64,000 nucleotides of DNA from Neoscytalidium dimidiatum (taxonomy: Eukaryota; Ascomycota; Dothideomycetes; Botryosphaeriales; Botryosphaeriaceae), in the NCBI GenBank assembly GCA_037367355.1, contig CM074695.1, positions 1-64,000 on the forward strand, in the 5' to 3' direction. This document shows, in pieces, positions 55,107 to 64,000 of this stretch (the first letter of the stretch is position 1; each line of letters starts with the position of its first letter). A program made the translations under genes and the position numbers. The notes under the pieces are model-generated. The model was not told the DNA's origin and searched no databases. It was given only the letters and a program-made list of their open reading frames with translations.

Positions 55107-57393
55107 AGCAGAGTCGGCCACACCTTTTGCCGGGGTCTCCACGCACGCCGTCTCATGCGGCTGCTTTCTGTTGGATTTGTGACTTTTCATTCTCCGTTAA
55201 CGGCTGTCGACGTCCACTCGTTCTTTCCGAGCGTTAGTGTTTCCGAGACATGTCCCTTAGAATGGCAATGCTAGTTGCAGTATTCTTTTTTCTTTCTTGG
55301 TCGTGTCTGCAGATATCTGCCTCCGTTGTGTGCGTGTAACAGGAAGGATAGCTGCCTTATTCCCGCGATGAGATTGGCTTGTGTTACGGCCGGAAATAAT
55401 CATTGATGCCTTACCTTCTGCACTCATCCATGCTTGGTCCTGAAGGAATTATCACGAGCATTGGCCTCATAAACAAAGATACGGGTGGGATAGTATGGAA
55501 GCGTGTGAGGTTCAAAATGCGCCACCTAAGGACCCTTGTTTCTCGCAGACCTCCGCCACGCCCGATGCAGGTGATGTGGAGAACAACAGCGGGGAAACGA
55601 AAGCCGCCATGGGAAAAGGGACACGGAAGGATGCGCATCTGCTTCTTCGCCAGAGACACCGGGTACCTTGCCGCTTTCCTTTCCCTTTTTCCCCTGCGTC
55701 TGCGTTGCTTTGCTTCTCGCGTCGACGCCCAACTCTAACCCATATAAGACGGGCAAGCCATCGCGCCGTGCAGGCCCACTTTGACCGTTGGTGCTACGGT
55801 GAGCGGGGCACGGAGGCACCAGGAGGAGACGGGGCCAAGGCGACATAAGAGAGACATGGCTGGTCGAAACAGCTTTAGCTGGCCGATTGGCCTGCTGGCT
55901 GACGGCCCCCGGATATTGACGACCAGCCACCGTTACACAAAGGCACCAGCTCCGAACCCAGCTCGCTCGCCACGCTTTACCCCACAAGTCCGGTCGAGGA
56001 GCTGAGCTCGTGGGGCCGCCCGGGGCGCCATCGAGCGGCCATGGCTTGTTTCTTCTGTTGCTTAAATGGACCTTGCTCCCATCTGACTGCGCCGGAAATG
56101 GGACGGCCTGCTGGTGACGAAAGGAGTATCAGACCAGCTTTCGGTAGCCGTCATGGAATGCTCTGGGAATACCTGTGCCGGGCACGCGGCAGATACGTCC
56201 GGCTTCGTGACGGATGGTGAGTGCTGCGCTGGATCTGACAGGCTTCTCTTTGTGCGCCGGTGCGTAGCGTTTCCCAGTGTCCAGCCGTGCGTTGTCTGTG
56301 TGTCGCCAATAGATGGTGCATCGCCCCAGGGCACGACAGCTGATGAGGGGCAGAAGCAGCAGCAGCTTGCAGGATCGGACAGGCGTGTAGGTAGGCAACG
56401 GCAGCAAGCCCCGCCCCGGCCGCTGGGTGGCCACAGCACGCAGGGCCATCCGAAAGCAGCAGGAAAGCAAGGCTGCCCAAGCGTGTTAGGAAATAGGCAC
56501 AACGGGCGGCAGCGCAGGGTAACGACGCGCACAACACATCACCGGCCTGTCGAGTCCCGTCGATGGTGCTGGCACAGAAACGTGTGATTCCTCTTCGGCA
56601 GCTTTCCGGCGCGGGTAGCCGCAGGTTGGAAGTAAATGAGCCCCATGTTGTTTCTGTCCAAGTCACGCGTTCGCCCGCATGGCTGCCCAATGAGCTGTTG
56701 CACTCGCGGGCTCTACGTGCGCATATGCTTTGCTCGATTTGGATTGCTCAGCCAACCGCCCGGTCCACCGAACACAGCTATCCGGGAAGCTGTTTCTGAA
56801 TGCTCCGGACTCCGCCATGGCCCATCCCTGGCGGAGGCCCACACCTGCTCAGCCCCCTCCCAACCTCTTCTTGGTCAGTCTTCCGGGCCATCAGGCCTTT
56901 TCCTCGGTGGCCTCGTGGAAGGGCGACCCACGACGGGTGAAGCAGGTTGACTCGCGTTGACAGAGGCTCGGAGCAGACATAATGGCGCATCCAGCGCTTA
57001 TCGGAGTGCGCTGGTTCGCAAAAAAAAAAAAAAAAAAGGATAGGGCGGTGGAGCAAGACATGGACCGTTTGGATACAGAGGCTATCCAAGTGCTCGTAGT
57101 CATGAATATTATTGCATTTAGCATGTGTATGGAGACACCCCGCTGCTCAACGCGAAATGAACGTGACGGCCAACAACCTCATACGAAATACCGAAGAAGT
57201 GAGAAAAAAAAAATTATGTCCACCGCTCCGTACACTCCGCTGCACATGATCCTGCCCCGCCATCCCAAAGGGGCAACCACTCGTGCCACTCTGACCCAAT
57301 CTGACACGCTGCTTTCAAATCCGCCAATCTTGTGAACTGGGTATCCTTGTCTGCCGTGGCGTCATCCGAGCGAGGCCGCATCCAGCTGGCCGC
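55107..57393. other. Gene-poor stretch, 2.3 kb
   Basis: No gene is supported on either strand. Frames such as 55403-55738, 56062-56532 (minus) and 56114-56587 lack family features. A 17-A run lies at about 57020-57036. Confidence 0.35.
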
Positions 57394-58582
57394 TCACTTC
57401 CTGTGTTGCAGCGTCTGCCTCTTGGGAGCCTCGTCCCAAGAGTCCTGGCCGGGGTTTGCCTCCTCGTAGCGCATGTGCTTCAGCGTCGTGTAGAGGCCGG
57501 CAGCGATGACTGCACCCACGCCCGGTCCCACCCCTAGGGATCGCCGTCAGTCCTGCCGCCGGGAGCTGGGAGAGGTAGCTTGCAACTTACAGTAGATCCA
57601 ATGCTGCGTCCAATTGCCGCTGACAACCGCGGGCCCGAAGCTTCTGCATGGGTTCAGGCTTGCGCCTGTCCACTGCACGCCGACCAGGTGAGCGGAAAAA
57701 AGGGCCATGCCGATGCCAACGGGCGCCATGAACCTGCCCCTGTGGTTCTCGCCAGCGAGCATGAGGATGCTCATGCACAGGTAGGCCGTCAGGATGAACT
57801 CGATGCACACGGCTTGCGCGGTCGACGCCCCGTTGGATGGAGCCGTCACGACGCCAAAGTCCGTGGGTATGAGCACCGACACGATGTATGACGAGAACAT
57901 GCAGGCCAGCATCTGCGACAGAAACAGGCAGGCGCAGCGCGTCGGTGGGATGGAGCTGGTGAGGAGCATGGCCAGCGTGACCTGCCGCGAGTCACTGTCA
58001 GTCGACGTAGGGAGAGGAGGAGGTTGGGTAGGTGCGATTCGGTCACGAGAACTTACGGCTGGGTTGAAGAGACCGCCGGAGACGCGGAAAAACATGAAGA
58101 CATTGACCATCAGAGAGAGTCCGAAGGCCAAGGAAATGTACAGAATAACTGCTGGATCGAACGTGGTCGTCTGGTTGGTGGCTTGGCCGTAAAGAGCAAC
58201 CTCAGTTCCCGCAAAGGCGAAGAAGAGAAAGGATGTAGTGCCAACGCATTCGCCAATCATGGCAATAACGTCTGGCGAGGCTTCATGTCAGCCCGGCTGT
58301 CTTGAGCAAACCCCTTTGGGGCGAAGAGGAGGAGGGTGGACGCTGCTTACGGTTCTTCCATGGAGATCGTCCGAAGCCGCTGTCCATGATTTTGTTGAAA
58401 GGAAACGGGAGCGGCTTTGCCTCATTATTGACATGAAGACCAACTTCTTCGGCATCAGGTGATGCTCGGATGTCGTTGACGGTTGTCCCTTCGGAATGGC
58501 GAATGGCCTTTGGGTTGTCGTCTCCATCCCAGTGCTGGCCAGACTCAGCGGAAGGGCCGTGGGCGTAGGATGAGGACGACAT
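57394..58582 (-). CDS. Aquaporin / MIP-family channel
   Basis: Four exons, 58582-58351, 58271-58057, 57981-57591 and 57533-57394, give 325 residues; introns are 79, 75 and 57 nt. A long hydrophilic N-terminus of about 76 residues leads to the six-helix core, starting MIGECVGTTSFLFFAFAGTE. The first pore motif, NPA at residues 147-149 (GGLFNPA), ends exactly at an exon boundary and continues VTLAMLL. The second motif is NPC at residues 259-261 (GASLNPCRSFGPAVV) instead of the usual NPA; the Arg of the selectivity filter follows. Both half-helices are otherwise normal, so water or small-solute transport is likely, with an altered pore lining. Location would be plasma or vacuolar membrane. Confidence 0.88.
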
Positions 58583-61500
58583 GGTGAAGTTGTGCGAGAT
58601 ATTGCCAACGCGAGATCCTCCTCGGTTTTGAAAGTGGTGGAAAGTGGGAACTGACAGTACGGACTTGGCTGAAGGACAATGATTTGAAGTCGAGTAACCT
58701 CGAGGCGGCCTTCTTCGCGCCTCCTTTTAAGCTTGTCCGTGAAAATTCGCCTCCAGGCTTGACTTCCCAGCCCCCAGTCAGACATCCTGGGGGAAAAGGC
58801 GGGAGATGACGGTCAGAGTTTCTCCACACCCCCCTACGTCATGCCTTGGGCAGCTTCAAGCAATAGGGACTGCAATTTTCTGAGGCGGGTCTTACAGCAG
58901 CATGCCAGCGGAGGTCTGCGTCTTGGGCACCATCGCGGCGTATCAGGGTGATCGGAGATCCCTGGTTTGTGGTGGTCAACCGCGGGGATGGCCGCGGCCA
59001 CGCCGTTGGTCGGCGACGCGGGAGCTTGACACCGCCCTGTCCCACGAGAAGCAGCTGGACGAGCCCTCGGAGGAGAAAAGAAATGTCGGTCCGTTCTACA
59101 GGTGGAGAAAAGGGATTGACAGGCGCATGAGACCTCTGTAAGCACAGGGAGATTCCCAGCAGCGACCAAGGCGAGGCCACGCTGGCGTGGAGGTGTGCAG
59201 TGTACTGTGCTAAGAGACCTTGGGACAGCAGCTGCAGCCTAGCGGTACCATGCGATGTGTCTCCCGGATCGTTTCCAGTGGCCACAGAAAACAGGGCGCT
59301 TGTGCGCGGCCGGGGCGAGCGAAGTGTCCCTCTGGGAGAGCTTCATGGAGAAGTGCAGCCGCAGTCCGGCGTGGACTCGCGCCATCACAAACCTTCTCCG
59401 GAGAATCTGATATGGACAGATGCCAATTCCCCACGAGCACACAGGGTCTATCTCGGGCGGCGTCGGTAGCCGCTCACGGCCCGGCAAGAACTGTCAAAAC
59501 GTTGTGGCCGTGGTACATGGGTGGTCTGCTGGTTGCACAGCATCGCGCTGCTACGTGTGGCAGGAAAAAGCAAATCGGCACGCTCAGCTCGACGGGTCCC
59601 GAGTCGTATGATGGCACTGCGATCAACGGCAGATTCCCGCGTTTCAGGACGGCGGGAGCGTGCTGGTAGGAAGTTTGATCTTGCACAATGTTGTCTGCGG
59701 GTACGCTGCGGTGGTGGACAGGGAGTATTGTTGGAGGCCAGGGATGTGATAGGGCAATCATGCAAGGTCGTCCTTTTGCGGAAAGGCACTGAACGGACGA
59801 CCCTTGGCACAATTAGTTGGGTTCCATTGCAGCTCCGGCTGGAGATTCTGCGGAGCATGCACAGGGAGGCACTGGCGGGGTCCTGTCTGCGCTCCGCAAC
59901 GGCGTCCGGCTGCGGCGGAGGGAATTTCGCGCATAGCATGGCGACAGGGTGGCTGAAAAAGAAAACAATGAGAATGCGCCGCCAGGTCCACCGCAGGCTG
60001 AGCCAGTGTCCAGCCGCTCCGCCATCTGGCTACGGGTAAGAGGCACGCGCCCCAGTGCCACTGTCGCAAGAGAACCTTATCGATTGTCCCCCCTCAGCAC
60101 ACCCTCAGGTAAACTGCCTGTTCGGGCAATGCGGGCTCGTGCGTCATCATGGCGTTGGCACAAGCACGCCCCGCGCGGCATGACGAGCAGATGTCTCAGC
60201 CGCCGGAACGAGACATGCCCAGGGGGTGGATCGCAACAAAAGGCCTTCTATGTCCGCCGTTTCGCTCCTGCTGCGGCCATTGGGACGCACTATTACCGGC
60301 CGCCTCGTCCCACCGGGACTGGCTGCTCATTTCGTGCATCCAGCATCTGCTGCGGCCACCGAAACCAGCCTGTCCCCAGATCCCGCTGCTGGGCCCGCCC
60401 TCGAAACATTCCTTGGCGGGCCGAGGATCGCGATGATACGGGACCGAGAGACCGAGCGCAGCGGCTATTGTACGAGCAGTCAGCCCACCAGTAATGCACG
60501 CAGATGATTCAGTATCGCGCACCTCACCCCAGCCTGAGTCGTCCTGCACTCCACATCCTCCGCAGCAGCGCGCCTACTTCGGCCACCCACTGGAGAGCCC
60601 GGTGGGACCATCAGCAGGACGATTTGCGACAGCGGTTGGGCTGCGATGGCGGCTCTATGCTCGGCGGCGTGCCGCTGCTGCGGGACTGCTGCAATCGTCT
60701 GTAGGCCTAGAAGTCGACCGACAGGAATCAATCATGCAGGGCTCTCGAAACAGCAATCAAGCTGATGCAGCGAAAAGGACGGTACGCGTGCTGAGTGGCA
60801 GCCTTGGAATTAGGAATCCTAGCCTGAGATGTAAGCTTTTTTCAACACCATGCCAAGAAGGTGGTGATACAGGGATATCTCCAGCAGCTAGTTCCGGGCG
60901 GATCCGCCAATCCCGCTTTACGTGCCGGCCCCTCCCGGGGAAGTACCAGCCATGCCTCCCGCCGAGGCCAGCTCTGCCGGGTCAACCCCCGACGGTCACG
61001 GCCCCGAATGTCCAACCACCGCTCAGAGTGCGCTGGTGCGGCCGCTTGGCCTCCGCTATCCGGTGCACCTCCTCGTGTTCGCCCGCGTCTTGTGGCTGTG
61101 AATCCCGGTGTCGCATCAGCACATGCGCAATCGCCCTCAAGTAGTGACGCTCTGCTAACGGGCAGGGGAGAAGCCGAGCCGTTCCTTATTCATCCTTCAA
61201 GCCCTGCCGCCTCGCCTTTGACTTGGCCGATTAATAAGTGTTTGCCTGTCTTTCGGCTCCGTATCCACGGTGCCGGCTCTCGCGGCGTCCACCGCTTTCG
61301 CCATGATTCGGTTTTGCTCGGACTCCAGTCCGCCGACGTGCGAGGCGGGATGAACGTGGAAGAGTCGTGCGCCGCTGTGGCGGCGGAGGGCAATCCGGCG
61401 GTTGGGACGTCCTGGAGATATTCCCCGATCATTCTGTCCACTTCCACAAGCTCTTCAGAAAACCAATCTCGCCTGTGCGGGCTCATCAGCCTTTCGTCGC

Positions 61501-62741
61501 GACAATTTTGTTGGGCTGGGTTTTCTGTTCCCCTTTCAGGCACCGGCGCAAGCCACATTGCTTCTTCGCACCTCGGAGAAGCTTCTCCAAAGTCAACTTT
61601 TACTTTCCTTCGACCCGCTCCGCCTCATGAAGAAATTCTCATCTGTCCTGATCAGCCTGCCCTCTGACCGGTCAATTTATTAGCATTCAAACAGAGCGGC
61701 ATACTTCAACGCTGCGCTGCATCTACGATCTCTTCCATAGTGCCGGTTCTCAGGCTGCGTCCAAGAGACGCTACCCAGCATAAACAATACGCGCAGTGAG
61801 TTCACTGCGAATTATTCTGCTTTCACGGCGATGCGTTCAATAAGCCTCTTCGAGCGGGTGCTGTGCTCTTGTTGCCCTGCGAGCAGACGCACAGGACGGC
61901 TTCTGGCAAGAGAAGGGCAGGCGGAGCGGTGTTGGGATCCCGCAGAAAGAGCAGATGAAATATTTTCTGAGATGCACGATCCTTTTCAAATTTCGGTCGA
62001 GCGCACGTGTCCTCCCAAAGCCAGAAGCAAATTGAAGGAAGCTTGCATGCCCCTGGATCAGCCTTGGGACGTCGTTGCTAATGAACACTTAGCATTTGCA
62101 TATCCTCCGCCTGCTCGCCTTACGGACACGAGGCGCACGAACGACGAACATCTGTTGGAATGGCGGGACATTGCTTTTTGGCGACCGGTGCGAGCGAAAC
62201 GGCCTCGTGCCGGGCCTCAGGGAAAAAGTAAAGATCTCAGGGTAGATGAAAGTGGACCCGACCACCGAGGACTAGCACACACTGACCGAAGACCAGGTCG
62301 GCGGCTAGTTTCCGCAGCCCGGGTCAAGACCGATGCTTTCCAGAAACTTTTGACGCACGTTGTGAGTTGATGCTGCAAGGCTGTCCGTCTGGCGAGAGGG
62401 GTCGCGTTTTGGCGTTGCTCCTTCAGGCAATGGATGCGCGGATCCGCTGCAACACCATCAATCCCATACGCGTGCCCCATCGCAGGCACAGGATGTTCTG
62501 AAGACAGCAGCTGATTGAATGTGTATGCTGCGCGCTTACGAGAGCTCATCCTTCGAGACGAGTGAGTGACAAAACAGGCTAAGACGTTGGATAAGCAGAT
62601 TTGCGCAGCCGGGCCGCCAAAACTATGACGACATGCAGCATGCGTGAGTGACGTACCTGCACGAGCAGACCTCAAACGATTAAAGGCCCCGAGCGCAGCC
62701 CATTCCATCACAAGAATTTTGGCCATAAGGTCTCCGCAGTC
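58583..62741. other. Gene-free, 4.2 kb
   Basis: No gene can be supported across this GC-rich stretch. Many overlapping frames of 60-270 codons exist in all phases (for example 60861-61667 plus, 61190-61558 minus, 61831-62370 plus), as expected for GC-rich non-coding DNA; none shows a domain, signal peptide or coherent splice pattern. The two ends should include the aquaporin and oxidase promoters. A non-coding RNA or a fast-evolving short gene cannot be excluded. Confidence 0.4.
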
Positions 62742-64000
62742 ATGGCAGCACCACCACAGTCAGACCCAATTGCCTACGAGCAATCCGTTTTCCAAGCCGG
62801 CCTTCACTCAGCCCGTCCTCCTTTCACTTTCCAGCCATCCCAATGGGAGCCAATGGCCAAGAAAGTCCTTTCTGCCTCCTCCTGGGGATACATCCACGGA
62901 AACGCCGGAGCAGCCGAGACATACCGGAAAAATCTCGCCGCCTTTCAGCGGTACTCGATCATCCCCATGCGACTGCGCCCCAGCCGAAAGGACGATAGCG
63001 GCAACGACCTGTTCGCTGACACAGCAACCACTGTGCTGGGAGAGAGGCTGAGATTTCCCATCGCAGTTGCTCCAATTGGCGTCCAGAAGATCTTCAACGA
63101 CTCTGGAGAAGTTGCCGCCGCCAAGGCCGCTGCGTCCGTCGGCATCCCCTATACGCTCAGCACCGCAAGCAGCACGAGCATCGAGGACGTTGCCAAGGCC
63201 AATGGAGGAGGCACAAGGTGGTTTCAGCTCTACTGGCCCGGCCGAGAGCACGACGACATCACCATCTCGCTTCTCAACCGGGCGAAAACCGCTGGTTACA
63301 CTGCTCTCTTTGTTACCCTCGACACCTACGTCTTGGGTTGGCGACCGTCGGACATGGATAACGGGTACAACCCATTCATCCACGCCGACAGAATTGGTGT
63401 AGAACTCGGCTTCACGGATCCCATTTTCCGGAAGAAGTTCAAGGAGAAGCACGGTTACGAGATTGGAGGGGCGACCGACCACGAGCATTCTGACGTTGGC
63501 GACAGCGTTGGCCAAGCAGCCCAGGAGTGGACTAAAATCGTGTTCCCAGGACACTCGCACTCCTGGGAGGATATTGAATTCTTGAAGAAGCACTGGGATG
63601 GGCCGATCGTGCTCAAGGGAATTCAAAGTGTGCACGATGCGAGAAAAGCTGTTGAGACGGGAGTCGAAGGCATTGTCGTCAGCAACCACGGAGGTCGCCA
63701 ACAGGATGGTGGTGTCAGCAGCCTCGGGATGCTCCCCAGGATAGTCGACGCCGTGGGAAACAAGCTCGACGTCATGTTCGACAGCGGGGTTCGCTGTGGA
63801 GCAGATATCATGAAGGCACTGGCGCTAGGCGCGCGGTGTGTCTTCATCGGACGACCTTATGCTTACGGACTTGCGATTGGTGGTGAGGAGGGAGTCAGGC
63901 ATGTTCTCAGGGCCATGTGCGGCGACCTTCTCATGAACATGCATCTCGCTGGCGTACGCAACGTGGGCGAACTGACCAGAGACATACTGGCCAAGGAGGA
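62742..64000 (+). CDS. FMN-dependent alpha-hydroxyacid oxidase (lactate 2-monooxygenase-like), partial
   Basis: An open frame from the ATG at 62742 to the right edge covers 419 codons with no intron. Family members of this branch are about 400-430 residues, so nearly all of the enzyme is present. SWGYIHGNAGAAETYRKN opens the TIM barrel; VAPIGVQKIF and the STASSTSIEDVA strand follow. The active-site core has LKGI, VVSNHGGRQQDGG (catalytic His) and MFDSGVRCGADIMKALALGA for FMN phosphate binding. Such enzymes oxidise L-lactate or related 2-hydroxyacids to ketoacids or, in monooxygenase types, to decarboxylated acids. Substrate specificity is not evident. The stop codon lies beyond the window. 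Confidence 0.92.
   Translation, partial: MAAPPQSDPIAYEQSVFQAGLHSARPPFTFQPSQWEPMAKKVLSASSWGYIHGNAGAAETYRKNLAAFQRYSIIPMRLRPSRKDDSGNDLFADTATTVLGERLRFPIAVAPIGVQKIFNDSGEVAAAKAAASVGIPYTLSTASSTSIEDVAKANGGGTRWFQLYWPGREHDDITISLLNRAKTAGYTALFVTLDTYVLGWRPSDMDNGYNPFIHADRIGVELGFTDPIFRKKFKEKHGYEIGGATDHEHSDVGDSVGQAAQEWTKIVFPGHSHSWEDIEFLKKHWDGPIVLKGIQSVHDARKAVETGVEGIVVSNHGGRQQDGGVSSLGMLPRIVDAVGNKLDVMFDSGVRCGADIMKALALGARCVFIGRPYAYGLAIGGEEGVRHVLRAMCGDLLMNMHLAGVRNVGELTRDILAKE

Noticed and set aside
54146..55237. A 363-codon plus-strand frame and a 289-codon minus-strand frame
   Set aside because: Shadows of the reductase domain, which itself shows clear NADP and YxxxK motifs.
60861..61667. 268-codon frame in the gene-free region
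   Set aside because: Composition typical of GC-rich non-coding DNA; no conserved block, with competing frames on both strands.
1..64000. tRNA and rRNA genes
   Set aside because: I looked for T-loop-like GTTCGA blocks with matching acceptor stems and found none that I could defend; a covariance search would be decisive.

Overview
The window reads as nuclear DNA of a filamentous ascomycete (Pezizomycotina). The evidence is short GT-AG introns of about 40-100 nt, fungal-only families (CFEM/PTH11-like seven-helix proteins, DUF3632, an NLP, an adenylate-forming reductase), and AT-rich islands that look like RIP-mutated repeats. I cannot name the genus. Exon boundaries were read by eye from splice sites, reading phase and recalled family consensus; no search was run.

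Layout. 0-4.5 kb: an AT-rich island with a broken TPR gene, an intact monocarboxylate-type MFS transporter, and a second AT-rich island with a 33-bp tandem repeat. 4.5-15.7 kb: a compact group with an ERG26-like sterol dehydrogenase/decarboxylase, three cytochrome P450s, a seven-helix membrane protein and a small unknown membrane protein. It looks like the tailoring part of a terpenoid or steroid pathway, but no backbone synthase is visible. 16-31 kb: sparse and decayed. It holds a PigL_N-type protein, a broken small secreted protein, an intact NLP, a SYLF-domain protein, a P450 pseudogene, a twice-frameshifted alpha/beta-hydrolase and a possible solo LTR.

31-46.5 kb: a secreted GH16 glycosidase, a membrane-anchored MOSC protein, a second seven-helix protein, a DUF3632 protein, an alpha/beta-hydrolase and a CFEM-containing PTH11-like receptor carrying one frame break. 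47-58.6 kb: the housekeeping gene TAF6, a serine-rich protein of unknown function, an eroded NRPS-like reductase (damaged adenylation domain; carrier and reductase domains intact) and an aquaporin with an unusual NPA/NPC motif pair. 58.6-62.7 kb: about 4 kb with no recognisable gene, followed by an FMN-dependent alpha-hydroxyacid oxidase that runs off the right edge.

Working together: the P450/dehydrogenase group could form one oxidative pathway, with the neighbouring MFS as exporter and the seven-helix protein as sensor; this is inference. The NLP, CFEM receptor, GH16 and small secreted gene fit a plant-associated or environment-sensing fungus. Repeated single-base frame breaks suggest either ongoing gene decay or base-level assembly errors, and only read-level data can decide.
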